From an uncultured Eubacteriales bacterium (lineage in GTDB: Bacteria; Bacillota; Clostridia; Oscillospirales; Acutalibacteraceae): 64,000 bases of DNA. A program made the position numbers and the translations under genes. The stretch is from positions 1 to 64,000 of the forward strand of contig CAKSDI010000004.1 in NCBI GenBank assembly GCA_934445035.1, given 5' to 3'. The notes beneath the pieces are model-generated. The model saw nothing but the letters and a program-made list of their open reading frames with translations, was not told the DNA's origin and did no database searches. This document shows, one piece after another, positions 30,588-38,854 of the stretch (positions are counted from its first letter, which is position 1; each line of letters starts with the position of its first letter).

Positions 30588-31733
30588 ATGACAAAGCAGG
30601 ATTTTTTAAAGCAGTATGAAGATCTGTCTTTTCGGGATAAAGACCTTTTGTCGAGGGCGTACGATACTCTGGAAGTTAACACTATGAGAGAAAAAGGGCT
30701 TCCCTGGGGCGATATGCCGTGTATTACGCCGTGGCAGCGCAAAGGAAGGGGAATCTGGAATTGGGATTCGGCTTTTCACGCTATGGCTGTCAGCCGTTAC
30801 GATACCGACCTTGCGAAAAGCTGTTTAGAGGCATTTTGCAAGTTTCAGCTTGAAAACGGAATGTTTCCCGATGTTATATATGCAAACGGAAAAATTGCTG
30901 CCGATCTGACAAAACCTCCTGTGATGGCATGGGCGATTGAGCTTGTTTATAAAAGGTGCGGCGACCGCGAATTTCTTAAGAGAATGTATGATCGATTGGT
31001 GAAAAACGAGCGGTTTTGGCGAGAAGAGCGGCAATATGACGGACTGTTCTTTTTCTGCGCTCAAAACAGTTCTGAAAAGGACAACTATCTTAAAGCCCGT
31101 TATGAATCGGGCTGGGATAATTCGCCGCGCTATGATACTCCGATAGTCGATCTTTGGGCTATCGATCTTAATTGTTATATGGTGCAAAGCTACCGCGCTC
31201 TCGCGGATATTTCGGATATATTGGGTTTAAACGATTCCGATAAGTGGCGTTCACGCGGAAACGAGGTTGCAAGACTAATAAACGAGCGTATGTTTGATGA
31301 AGAAAGAGGCGTATACGCGGATACGGATAAATTCACAGGCAAGCAAATAAGAACTTTATCTCCCGCTTCATTTATGCCTTTATATATTGGAATTTCTCCT
31401 GAAAGCAGAGCTGAATCTATGGAAAAGATAGCCTCAGATCCTGAAAAATTTTTCCCTTATATGCCGTCTGTAACTTATGACGATCCTGCCTATTGCACCG
31501 ATTATTGGAGAGGCCCTGTTTGGCTGAATGTTGCATATTTCGCGGCTAAAGGATTAAAAAATTACGGATTCGATAAAACCGCAGACGCTATTAAAGAAGC
31601 AATTTTGAATATGTGCGATAATATTCGCGACGGAATTTATGAAAATTACGATTCAAAATCATTGAAAGGGCTTTGCTGGAATAATTTCAGTTGGAGCGCC
31701 GCTTTTATTATGGAATTCATTTTAAATTGGTAA
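30588..31733 (+). CDS. GH63/trehalase-like glycoside hydrolase (MGH1-like)
   Basis: 381 residues, cytosolic (no signal). An (alpha/alpha)6-barrel glycosidase: GRGIWNWDSAFHAMAVSRYD (about 52-71), PPVMAWAIELVYKR, YESGWDNSPRYDTPIVDLWAIDLN with the probable acid Asp (about 180), FMPLYIGI, YWRGPVWLNVAYF and the closing LCWNNFSWSAAFIMEFIL where family members carry a catalytic base region. Relatives hydrolyse mannosylglycerate, alpha-glucosides or trehalose; the substrate is not predictable here. Start ATG 30588 after TAGGTG. Driven by the MITE-border promoter and ended by a strong terminator. Confidence 0.82.
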   Translation: MTKQDFLKQYEDLSFRDKDLLSRAYDTLEVNTMREKGLPWGDMPCITPWQRKGRGIWNWDSAFHAMAVSRYDTDLAKSCLEAFCKFQLENGMFPDVIYANGKIAADLTKPPVMAWAIELVYKRCGDREFLKRMYDRLVKNERFWREERQYDGLFFFCAQNSSEKDNYLKARYESGWDNSPRYDTPIVDLWAIDLNCYMVQSYRALADISDILGLNDSDKWRSRGNEVARLINERMFDEERGVYADTDKFTGKQIRTLSPASFMPLYIGISPESRAESMEKIASDPEKFFPYMPSVTYDDPAYCTDYWRGPVWLNVAYFAAKGLKNYGFDKTADAIKEAILNMCDNIRDGIYENYDSKSLKGLCWNNFSWSAAFIMEFILNW

Positions 31734-31788
31734 AACGGGCATTTTTAAATGAACCGACAAAAAACTCGTTAAAGAGTTAAACTTAAGT

Positions 31789-31828
31789 AATAAAAGCTCC
31801 CGACCGCTTTAGCGGTCGGGAGCTTTGT
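31789..31828. terminator. Terminator after the glycosidase
   Basis: AAAAGCTCCCGACCGC pairs with GCGGTCGGGAGCTTT around TTTA. Confidence 0.9.
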
Positions 31829-31869
31829 CAAGTTATGCGAAGAGATTAAACATTTTAAATACACAAAAT

Positions 31870-32118
31870 TTAATCCCCGAATTTGGCTTTTATTTGTTCG
31901 TTAACAATAGCGTGCATTACAGGAATAACTTTCAAATCCTCTTCTCTTATGCTTATTTCCGCAATGTCATCTTTTTCGCCGTACTGAGGAAAATTAACAA
32001 GCCAATATCCGGCGGTTCGTTGTTCCAAGCAGATCCAGCCCTGCATTCCTTTGTGAACTCCGTCTTTAACATACTTTTCTTTTTCAACAATTACTTCTAC
32101 ACAATCCATTTCTTTCAT
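31870..32118 (-). CDS. Immunity-like protein, copy 3 (DUF4926-like)
   Basis: 82 residues, small acidic beta-rich protein: MDCVEVIVEKEKYVKDGVHKGMQGWICLE, then YWLVNFPQYGEKDDIAEISIREEDLKVI, which follows the DUF4926-type pattern (gene regulator/immunity proteins with a KGMxGxI core). Very close to the copies at 32239 and 32607. In polymorphic toxin systems such small proteins next to a DUF6883-like toxin act as immunity proteins in the cytosol; inferred here from context. ATG 32118, preceded by GGAGGTAAATGAT, is reached through a decayed toxin tail. Confidence 0.75.
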   Translation of the reverse strand: MKEMDCVEVIVEKEKYVKDGVHKGMQGWICLEQRTAGYWLVNFPQYGEKDDIAEISIREEDLKVIPVMHAIVNEQIKAKFGD

Positions 32119-32119
32119 A

Positions 32120-32212
32120 TCATTTACCTCCGTTGGGCTGTACCATCCAGCCGGCTATAAAAGATACATTTTTTCCGGTATCTTTTTGTGCGATTTCTAC
32201 TCGGATACTTAT
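32120..32212 (-). pseudogene. Decayed toxin C-terminal tail 2
   Basis: Reads ISIRVEIAQKDTGKNVSFIAGW then MVQPNGGK-stop, matching the last ~40 residues of the toxin at 32857 but lacking the internal SIKLTTPY (24-bp deletion between repeated ACGGA). No start or upstream coding part; frame open. Confidence 0.8.
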
Positions 32213-32238
32213 GCACCGAGTTTAAATACACAAAAATA

Positions 32239-32487
32239 TTAATCGCCGAATTTAGCCTTTATTCGCTCATTTTCAATTACACGCATAATCGGCACAACTT
32301 CCATATCATCTTCATGTACCGAAATCGTTGCAATATCGTCCTTTTCCCCGCATTGAGGGAAATTAACAGACCAGTAACCTTTAAAGCGGTCGTTTAAGCA
32401 TATCCAACCGTACATTCCTTTATGAACGCCCTCTTTAGCGTATCTGTCCTTTTCGACCGTAACACGCACACAATCCATTTCTTTCAT
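32239..32487 (-). CDS. Immunity-like protein, copy 2 (DUF4926-like)
   Basis: 82 residues, the most divergent of the three: MDCVRVTVEKDRYAKEGVHKGMYGWICLND, GYWSVNFPQCGEKDDIATISVHEDDMEVVPIM. Same length and framework as copies 1 and 3, suggesting it was duplicated and then drifted, perhaps to a different toxin variant. The GGAGGTAAATGAT leader and a toxin tail upstream are the same as for copy 3. Confidence 0.75.
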   Translation of the reverse strand: MKEMDCVRVTVEKDRYAKEGVHKGMYGWICLNDRFKGYWSVNFPQCGEKDDIATISVHEDDMEVVPIMRVIENERIKAKFGD

Positions 32488-32488
32488 A

Positions 32489-32581
32489 TCATTTACCTCC
32501 GTTGAGCTGTACCATTCAGCCGGTTATAAAAGATACATTTCTTCCGGTATCTTTTTGTGCGATTTCTACTCGAATATTTAT
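32489..32581 (-). pseudogene. Decayed toxin C-terminal tail 1
   Basis: Same unit as tail 2: RVEIAQKDTGRNVSFITG, then TGA in place of the Trp codon, then MVQLNGGK-stop. It has the same 24-bp deletion, so both tails descend from one deleted ancestor or were copied together with their immunity gene. Confidence 0.8.
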
Positions 32582-32606
32582 GCACCGAGTTTAAATAAAC
32601 AAAATT

Positions 32607-32855
32607 TTAATCGCCGAATTTGGCTTTTATCTGTTCGTTGACAATCGCATGCATTACAGGAATAACTTTCAAATCCTCTTCTTTTATGCTTATTTCCGCA
32701 ATGTCATCTTTTTCGCCGCACTGAGGAAAATTGACAAGCCATGTTCCGTTTGAATTGTCATCTAGGCATATCCAGCCCTGCATTCCTTTGTGAACTCCGT
32801 CTTTAACATACTTTTCTTTTTCAACAATTACTTCTACACAATCCATTTCTTTCAT
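32607..32855 (-). CDS. Immunity-like protein, copy 1 (DUF4926-like), next to the toxin
   Basis: 82 residues, nearly identical to copy 3 (MQGWICLDDNSNGTWLVNFPQCGEKDD versus MQGWICLEQRTAGYWLVNFPQYGEKDD). Its ATG lies one base after the toxin stop codon (TGATATG), so toxin and immunity are tightly coupled. This is the presumed cognate antidote. Family assignment rests on pattern memory only. Confidence 0.78.
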   Translation of the reverse strand: MKEMDCVEVIVEKEKYVKDGVHKGMQGWICLDDNSNGTWLVNFPQCGEKDDIAEISIKEEDLKVIPVMHAIVNEQIKAKFGD

Positions 32856-32856
32856 A

Positions 32857-33414
32857 TCATTTACCTCCGTATGGTGTTGTTAGTTTTATACTTCCGTTGG
32901 GCTGTACCATCCAGCCGGTTATAAAAGATACATTTCTTCTGGTATCTTTTCGTGCAATTTCTACTCGGATACTTATTCTTTGCCCCTTATCATTAAGTTT
33001 ACCCAAAGTATATTCGCCATTAACATACTTTTCTAGCCCTTGTTTTTCAATTTCTGTTTGTAACCATTTTGAATCATCAATCGTGTATCCCCAACTGTTA
33101 AACAGTTTTTCTTTGGTATGCGGATATTTTTTATCTCGGTTGAATAAATATGGATCAAATTTGCTGAATGCACAAACGGATTTGCATTTTGTTAATACAT
33201 CATTATATGGTATATCTTCCAAAATACAATGACAAAACGGATGATGCGGATGTTTAGGAGTTTTATTCTTCTCAAACCAACATTCGTGAAGCATTAGACA
33301 TTCCTCGCAATGATTTTCACTTAAATTACGATGTATCCATTTGTTCCATTTTGGTGCTGCGGGCGCTTTCTCACCCCACACTCCGGCAGAAAACAATTCA
33401 TTAAAAAAGCTCAT
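32857..33414 (-). CDS. Polymorphic-toxin-like protein with DUF6883-type C-terminus
   Basis: 185 residues. N-terminal half contains WNKWIHRNLSENHCEECLMLHECWF and KHPHHPFCHCILEDI: a CxxC..HPxCxC pattern like the end of phage Mu F/SPP1 gp7 head-morphogenesis domains, often fused to toxins. The C-terminal half (about 100-185) ends with ISIRVEIARKDTRRNVSFITGW and MVQPNGSIKLTTPYGGK, resembling DUF6883, a suspected nuclease/toxin domain of contact-dependent systems. No secretion or LXG/WXG/RHS leader, so it could be an orphan C-terminal module or be delivered by other means. AAAGGAG precedes the ATG. Function inferred. Confidence 0.65.
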   Translation of the reverse strand: MSFFNELFSAGVWGEKAPAAPKWNKWIHRNLSENHCEECLMLHECWFEKNKTPKHPHHPFCHCILEDIPYNDVLTKCKSVCAFSKFDPYLFNRDKKYPHTKEKLFNSWGYTIDDSKWLQTEIEKQGLEKYVNGEYTLGKLNDKGQRISIRVEIARKDTRRNVSFITGWMVQPNGSIKLTTPYGGK

Positions 33415-33540
33415 TTTTTATAATACTCCTTTCTTTTTAGCTTTTCAAGAGTATTATAAATAAAACAAAAACGACATTCACCGACATCTTTTTGAAAGGG
33501 TATAGTCTTTATAATGAATTGCTTGATTTCAACCGGCGGA

Positions 33541-33814
33541 TAGACAATACAATCAGGGTACAATACTTTTTTGAAGAAACGGCGCATTCATCGGCATTGT
33601 TGCCCTCCGCTCACAATACGACAGTATTATTCGGTCGGGCGCCGCGCCGCTAAACAGCGCCGTTATCTTACAAAATCTTCGACTCATAGCGAGAAAATTT
33701 TTTTGATTATGAAGTCGAGGAATGCAGGAATACTGTCGTATTTCAAATGACGAGACAATATAATCGGACAAATTTTCCGCTATGAGAAGTGTTGTACTCT
33801 GATTGTATTGTCTA
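33541..33814 (-). mobile_element. MITE copy C (274 bp, full length)
   Basis: TAGACAATACAATCAGGGTACAA at the left, TTGTACTCTGATTGTATTGTCTA at the right, TA at both edges. Same orientation as copy B. Between the toxin gene and tRNA-Pro. Confidence 0.92.
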
Positions 33815-33821
33815 TTTGATT

Positions 33822-33859
33822 AAAAAACTGCAAGTATTGTTAAATACTTGCAGTTTTTA
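33822..33859. terminator. Hairpin with flanking A/T runs
   Basis: AAAAAACTGCAAGTATT pairs with AATACTTGCAGTTTTT around GTTA; works in either direction. No gene is adjacent except the MITE. Confidence 0.7.
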
Positions 33860-33920
33860 GGATATGATAAGAGATATATTAAAATACTTTTTCACTATTC
33901 ACTATTACTTATTACTTTTT

Positions 33921-33950
33921 AAAGCCCCAAAGGCATTTTGCCTTTAGGGC
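33921..33950 (-). terminator. Terminator of tRNA-Pro
   Basis: AAAGCCC[C/T]AAAGGC pairs with GCCTTTAGGGCTTT; on the minus strand it is followed by a T-rich tract (complement of 33913-33920). Confidence 0.75.
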
Positions 33951-33952
33951 TT

Positions 33953-34029
33953 TGGTCGAGGTGACAGGACTTGAACCTGCGGCCTCTGCGTCCCGAACGC
34001 AGCGCTCTACCAAACTGAGCCACACCTCG
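33953..34029 (-). tRNA. tRNA-Pro (anticodon CGG)
   Basis: Minus-strand acceptor CGAGGTG pairs with CACCTCG; anticodon loop TTCGGGA between CTGCG and CGCAG gives CGG; T arm GGTTCAAGTCC; CCA encoded. Confidence 0.95.
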
Positions 34030-34203
34030 ATAAATTAATTAAGTTTTCTTGATTTAAAAGGCTTTAAAAAACCTTTTCGCGCTGCTCGCAGCTTACTCTT
34101 GCGGTTCCCGAAAATTTTTTAACCTTGGAGCGGTAAAAATTTTCGACCGCTGCGCCTTTTCGTTTTCCCTGCATCTGCCTTGGGGCAGCGGTCAAACTCA
34201 AAG

Positions 34204-34227
34204 CTACCAAACTGAGCCACACCTCGA
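34204..34227 (-). repeat. 24-bp duplicate of the tRNA-Pro 5' end
   Basis: CTACCAAACTGAGCCACACC plus TCGA repeats 34007-34030 exactly, 197 bp away. It contains the acceptor 5' strand and D arm only; not a functional tRNA. The sequence between (34031-34203) has no gene but an AGCGGT..ACCGCT hairpin. Confidence 0.85.
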
Positions 34228-34400
34228 AATAATTCAAGAAAAACTGTTTTTATAACAGCTTTATAATTATAGCTAATTTTGTTTTAAAAGTCAATATCTT
34301 TTTTAAAGGGCGGTAAAATCGGGGTAAAATTTAAATTTCTTCTTTTTTTTCTTATTACTCTCTGTTATAATAAATATATATAATATTATCGGAGGAAAAT

Positions 34401-35177
34401 ATGGAAGAATTAAGAAGCAAAAAAGGCTTTATCTGCGATATGGACGGAGTTATATATCACGGCAACCGTCTGCTTGACGGAGTAAAGGAATTTGTAGAGT
34501 GGCTTTACAGAGAAAATAAGCAGTTTCTTTTTTTAACAAACGCCAGCCAACGCTCGCCCAGAGAGCTTAAGCAAAAGCTTATGAGAATGGGGCTAGAAGT
34601 AGGCGAGGAGCATTTTTATACAAGCGCGCTTGCCACGGCGAAGTTTTTAAAGAGCCAGGCGCCCGGCTGCAGCGCATATGTTATAGGAGACCACGGACTT
34701 TATAACGCGCTTTATGACGCGGGCATCACTATAAACGAGGTCGATCCCGACTTTGTGGTCGTCGGAGAAACGGAAGATTATTGCTATGACCACATTATGA
34801 AAGCGATGAACTTTGTAAACAAAGGAGCAAGACTTATCGCTACCAATAGCGATATCACGGGCCCTGTGGAAAACGGAATTGCGCCTGCCTGCAGAGCGTT
34901 TGTCGCTCCTATAGAGGCGACCACGGGCAAGACCGCCTATTATGTCGGCAAGCCTAACCCTCTTATGATGAGAACGGGGCTTAAGATGCTCGGAGTTCAC
35001 TCCTCGGAGGCTGTGATGATAGGCGACAGAATGGATACGGACATAGTCGCAGGAATTGAAAGCGGACTTGATACCGCTTTAGTACTTACAGGCGTTTCCA
35101 CTAAAGAAACGGTAAACAGCTTCCCCTACAGACCGCGCCTTATTATAAACGGTGTCGGCGATATTCCGACAAAATAA
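34401..35177 (+). CDS. HAD-IIA family sugar/nucleotide phosphatase (NagD-like)
   Basis: 258 residues. HAD motifs: ICDMDGVIYHG (nucleophile Asp about residue 13), FLTNASQRS (motif II), KTAYYVGKPNPLMM (motif III Lys) and MIGDRMDTDIVAG (motif IV). Cap domain of type C2A between motifs II and III, as in NagD/AraL/PGP phosphatases. It dephosphorylates small phosphorylated metabolites; the substrate is open. GGAGG precedes ATG 34401. The lysozyme gene follows after 12 bases. Confidence 0.9.
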   Translation: MEELRSKKGFICDMDGVIYHGNRLLDGVKEFVEWLYRENKQFLFLTNASQRSPRELKQKLMRMGLEVGEEHFYTSALATAKFLKSQAPGCSAYVIGDHGLYNALYDAGITINEVDPDFVVVGETEDYCYDHIMKAMNFVNKGARLIATNSDITGPVENGIAPACRAFVAPIEATTGKTAYYVGKPNPLMMRTGLKMLGVHSSEAVMIGDRMDTDIVAGIESGLDTALVLTGVSTKETVNSFPYRPRLIINGVGDIPTK

Positions 35178-35189
35178 GGAAAAATTAAA

Positions 35190-36677
35190 ATGCAGAAAAT
35201 ATTTTTTATGGTAACAGGCTTTTTAAAAGCGCATTTGAAAGCAACTGTTGCGGTATCGTCAGCAGTTTTGGTGCTTGCAGGCGGCGTAACGGCCACGCTT
35301 TTAACAGCCGGCAAAAAAGACAAGGCGAAAAAAACAACTCCGACTGTCAAAACGGTTTCGAGTATGGAAAGCGCGTCTTCAGATACTTCTTCCGAGGAAA
35401 CGGCGAGCGAGCCCGAGCCTATCGCACAGCAGGCTCCGGGCGCAGTGCTTAAAAGCACTAAATATAAATACAGCGCTAAAGAGGACCCTCTTAAAAACAA
35501 CAACGCCGCTCTTAAAACCGAGCCTGAGCCGGAACCTGTGGATTTTAAGGTCACAAAGGTTATTGACGACGGCCCGAAATACGAAACAAAAGAGATAGAC
35601 GCGGTTACTGTAAAAGAGGTCTGCCCTGTTTATGCAGACGCGCAAAGACCCGAGCTTATCGCTTTTTCGGCTCAGCCCGAAAAAGAATATGAATTGCTTG
35701 AAAAACTGCAGATAAAGCAGGAAACTTTCAATACGGAGGTATCCGAAGAAGTTACATCTTCGGAGGAAGAAAAAACGGAAGAAGTAAAAGAATATTACAA
35801 GATAAAATACGATCCCGAGTTTGACGACGCAAACGAAGACGAAAACGCAAAGCCGATAGTCGGGTTTATCGATAAAGAGTTTGTAAAGGAAGAAAAGAAA
35901 GTCGAGAGGAAAACGGTTATTAAAACACAGCTTCCCGACGGCAGGTATTTTAACGAGGGATTTAACACCGTTGACGGCAAGACCTACTTTATGTCAAACG
36001 GAAAACTGCTTACAGGCTATGCTGAAATAAACGGCCTTAGGTATCACTTCGACGAGGTGACGGGAGTTAAGGACTGCGAAGTGGGAATTGATGTATCCGT
36101 TTACCAGGGGAATATCGATTGGGCAAAAGTAAAATCGGCAGGAATTGATTTTGCCATAATCCGGCTTGGTTTCAGAGGCTATGAAACAGGAAACATCAAG
36201 CTTGACGCTAATTTCGAGCAAAACCTTAAAGGCGCGCAAAAAAGAGGAATAAAATGCGGAGTTTATTTTTATTCCGTGGCGGTAAACCAGGCGGAGGCTG
36301 TAGAAGAGGCAAACTTCGTTTTAAATGCGCTGGCGGGCAGAAGCCTTGAGCTTCCCGTTTATATCGATATCGAGCATAAGGACAACAGGGTAGCGTCGCT
36401 TTCCAAAACGCAGAGAACGGATAACGCTCTGGCGTTTATGAACACCATAGCAAATGTCGGCCGTACTCCGGGAATCTATACTTATATCAATTATTACAAC
36501 AATTATCTTGAAAGCGGAAGAATAAAGAATAATAATCTTTGGATAGCGTATTACACCGAAAATGTCAGGACGAAAAGACTTGATAATGTGCCCTATATTA
36601 TCTGGCAGTACTCTTCTTCGGGCTCGGTTTTAGGCATAAGCGGCAGAGTGGATATAAACATTAAATTCAAAAAATAA
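35190..36677 (+). CDS. Membrane-anchored GH25 lysozyme (muramidase)
   Basis: 495 residues. N-terminal signal/anchor segment (about 12-40: LKATVAVSSAVLVLAGGVTATLL), a long low-complexity Glu/Pro/Ser stalk (about 45-230), cell-wall-binding-type repeat GKTYFMSNGKLLTGYAEINGLRYHF (about 270-295), then GH25 catalytic domain: GIDVSVYQGNIDWAKVKSAGIDFAIIRLGF (about 300-330) and YIDIEHKDNR with the Asp/Glu pair (about 390-396), IIWQYSSSGSV near the end. It cuts the peptidoglycan glycan chain outside the membrane. Followed by the MoxR operon after 20 bases. Confidence 0.92.
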   Translation: MQKIFFMVTGFLKAHLKATVAVSSAVLVLAGGVTATLLTAGKKDKAKKTTPTVKTVSSMESASSDTSSEETASEPEPIAQQAPGAVLKSTKYKYSAKEDPLKNNNAALKTEPEPEPVDFKVTKVIDDGPKYETKEIDAVTVKEVCPVYADAQRPELIAFSAQPEKEYELLEKLQIKQETFNTEVSEEVTSSEEEKTEEVKEYYKIKYDPEFDDANEDENAKPIVGFIDKEFVKEEKKVERKTVIKTQLPDGRYFNEGFNTVDGKTYFMSNGKLLTGYAEINGLRYHFDEVTGVKDCEVGIDVSVYQGNIDWAKVKSAGIDFAIIRLGFRGYETGNIKLDANFEQNLKGAQKRGIKCGVYFYSVAVNQAEAVEEANFVLNALAGRSLELPVYIDIEHKDNRVASLSKTQRTDNALAFMNTIANVGRTPGIYTYINYYNNYLESGRIKNNNLWIAYYTENVRTKRLDNVPYIIWQYSSSGSVLGISGRVDINIKFKK

Positions 36678-36697
36678 TTTTTAAGGGAGAATTTATT

Positions 36698-37633
36698 TTG
36701 GAGATAAATAAAACTATCGGTCTGATAAGAGAAAATGTAAAAAAAGCGATAATCGGCAAAGACGAGGTAATAGACCTTATGCTGATGGCGCTGATATCCT
36801 CGGGCCATGTGCTTATAGAGGATGTTCCGGGGCTCGGGAAAACCACGCTTGTTTCGGCGCTTGCAAAGTCGCTCGGGTGCTCTTTTCAGAGAATTCAGTT
36901 TACACCCGATGTTTTGCCGAGCGATATCACGGGATTTAATATGTTCGATATCAAAACAGGCGAAAAAACCTTCCATAAAGGAAGCGCTTTTAATCAGATA
37001 ATCTTAGCTGACGAAATAAACCGCGCAAGCCCTAAAACGCAGTCTGCTCTCTTGGAGGCAATGCAGGAAAAGCAGGTCACGGTGGATCTTAAAACCTATG
37101 CTCTGCCTGCTCCTTTTATAGTTATGGCAACTCAAAACCCTGTTGAAATGGCGGGAACTTATCCTCTGCCCGAGGCGCAGATAGACCGTTTTCTTATGAA
37201 GATAAGCGTAGGCTATCCGTCTAAAGAGGCGGAAAAAGAGATACTTAAAATGAAAAAAAGCCCGGCTGTTTCTTCGGAGATCACGCAGGTTGCCGATACC
37301 TCCGATCTTTTAGAGCTGCAAAAGGCGGCAAGCGATGTTAAGATCGACGACAGCCTTATGGAATATATAATTTCTTTAGTAGAGGCTACGAGGAATTTTG
37401 ACGGCGTTTTATCAGGGTGCAGTCCGAGAGCGTCTATCGCGCTTATGCAGGCAAGCTGTGCCAAGGCGCTGATAGAGAAAAGAAATTATGTTGTTCCCGA
37501 TGATATCAAGTTTTTAGCGCCCTATGTGCTTACTCACAGAATTATTTTAAAGAGCCGATTCGGTGCAGGCGGACTTACCGCGCAAAAGGTTATAGAAGAT
37601 ATTTTAAAGACAGTTAAGATCCCGAAAAATTAA
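36698..37633 (+). CDS. MoxR-type AAA ATPase
   Basis: 311 residues. Walker A VPGLGKTTLVSALAKS (about 43-58), Walker B IILADEINRASPKTQSALLEAMQEKQV (about 103-129), sensor MATQNPVEMAGTYPLPEAQIDRF. MoxR ATPases act as chaperones for cofactor or complex assembly and are nearly always beside DUF58 and transglutaminase-type genes, as here. Start TTG 36698 with GGGAGA upstream. First of three genes MoxR-DUF58-TgpA. Confidence 0.95.
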   Translation: MEINKTIGLIRENVKKAIIGKDEVIDLMLMALISSGHVLIEDVPGLGKTTLVSALAKSLGCSFQRIQFTPDVLPSDITGFNMFDIKTGEKTFHKGSAFNQIILADEINRASPKTQSALLEAMQEKQVTVDLKTYALPAPFIVMATQNPVEMAGTYPLPEAQIDRFLMKISVGYPSKEAEKEILKMKKSPAVSSEITQVADTSDLLELQKAASDVKIDDSLMEYIISLVEATRNFDGVLSGCSPRASIALMQASCAKALIEKRNYVVPDDIKFLAPYVLTHRIILKSRFGAGGLTAQKVIEDILKTVKIPKN

Positions 37634-37654
37634 ACTCGCTAGGAGAATTAAGAA

Positions 37655-38854
37655 ATGTCATTTAAAGCGGCAGGTTTTGCGGCGGCATTTGCCTTTTCAC
37701 TTTTCCTCGGATTAGGAACGGGGCTAAGAGAATTCTTTATAATTTCCGCGGCTTTCGGAGCGGTTTTGGGCTTTTGCCTTATCTCGGCGCTTTTATCAGC
37801 GGCGCTTATAAGGCCATCCTTTCATCTTGAAACAGATATAGTTTCAAGACTTGAAGAGGGAAGTATAAAAGTTACTTTAAAAGGCGCGGCAGTGCTTCCG
37901 TCGGTCGTGAGGATCGAGATAAGCGACGCGGCAAGGGATTTAAGATCCGGAAAGCTCAATGATAATTCCGTTTTTTTAAATATCGGAAAAATAAATAAAA
38001 GCTTTGATTTTAAAATCAAGTGTCCGCACTGCGGAAAGCTTATCTGCGGAGTTAAAAAAATTTATGCCGAGGATATTTTCGGCTTGTTTTTCATACCCTT
38101 TTTCTTTAAAGGCGAAGAGCCTGAAAAGATCAAGGGAATAAAAGTGCTGCCCGTGTCCTATTCACCTGAATTTGACGGCGGAATGCTCGATCCTGTAGAG
38201 GGCAACACGAAAATGTCCGTAAAATCGGGCTTTTCAGGCGAAACGCCCGACGATATAAGAGATTATCACCCCGGCGATCCGATAAAGAGGATAAATTGGA
38301 AGCTGTCGGCTAAATTTAACCGCCTGCTCGTAAGAATTTACGAGGATAAGGAGGATCCAAAAGTTTTTGTTCTGCTTGACGGCGCCGTGCTTAAAAAAGA
38401 TCCCGTGATCTCCGATATAGCGCTTGAAACGGCGCTCACCTTAGCCGGCAATTTCGGCGGAAAGAAAAAAAGCTTCACATTTTCCGCCTGCAGGATTAGT
38501 TCGCAGGATCTGGATTTCACGGTTGAAAACAGCGAGGATCTTTTGAAATTTCCTTACCTGCTCACCGATTTAGAGGGAAAAGAGGAAAACAGCGCTTATG
38601 ATATCCCCTATTCGGCGGCAAACGAGGTGTTCGAAAAGAATGCCGATCTTTATATAATTTCAGATAATATTTCGAAAAAATCATTAAAAAGAATTTCTAA
38701 AATGATAAATAACGGCGTAAGGGTAAGCTTTATAATACCCTTTAAAAAGGATATCCCCGATTTTCTTTCGGAGGAAACAGGCTCGGGATTTTGCGCCGCT
38801 TATATTTCCGATTGCAGTCAGATACTTGAAAAGGTGGGTGGACTTATTTGCTGA
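37655..38854 (+). CDS. DUF58 domain-containing membrane protein
   Basis: 399 residues. Two N-terminal hydrophobic segments (about 7-50), then a beta-rich part and the DUF58 core DDIRDYHPGDPIKRINWKLSAKFNRLLVRIYE (about 205-236), with a vWA-like remainder including VFVLLDGAVLKKDPVISDIALETALTLA. It is the standard partner of MoxR ATPases; probably a scaffold or client at the membrane. Its end overlaps the next start by 7 bases, so the two are co-translated. Confidence 0.92.
   Translation: MSFKAAGFAAAFAFSLFLGLGTGLREFFIISAAFGAVLGFCLISALLSAALIRPSFHLETDIVSRLEEGSIKVTLKGAAVLPSVVRIEISDAARDLRSGKLNDNSVFLNIGKINKSFDFKIKCPHCGKLICGVKKIYAEDIFGLFFIPFFFKGEEPEKIKGIKVLPVSYSPEFDGGMLDPVEGNTKMSVKSGFSGETPDDIRDYHPGDPIKRINWKLSAKFNRLLVRIYEDKEDPKVFVLLDGAVLKKDPVISDIALETALTLAGNFGGKKKSFTFSACRISSQDLDFTVENSEDLLKFPYLLTDLEGKEENSAYDIPYSAANEVFEKNADLYIISDNISKKSLKRISKMINNGVRVSFIIPFKKDIPDFLSEETGSGFCAAYISDCSQILEKVGGLIC

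Noticed and set aside
34031..34203. Possible second tRNA gene between the repeated 24-bp segments
   Set aside because: No anticodon arm or T arm can be folded; only the 5' part of tRNA-Pro is repeated.
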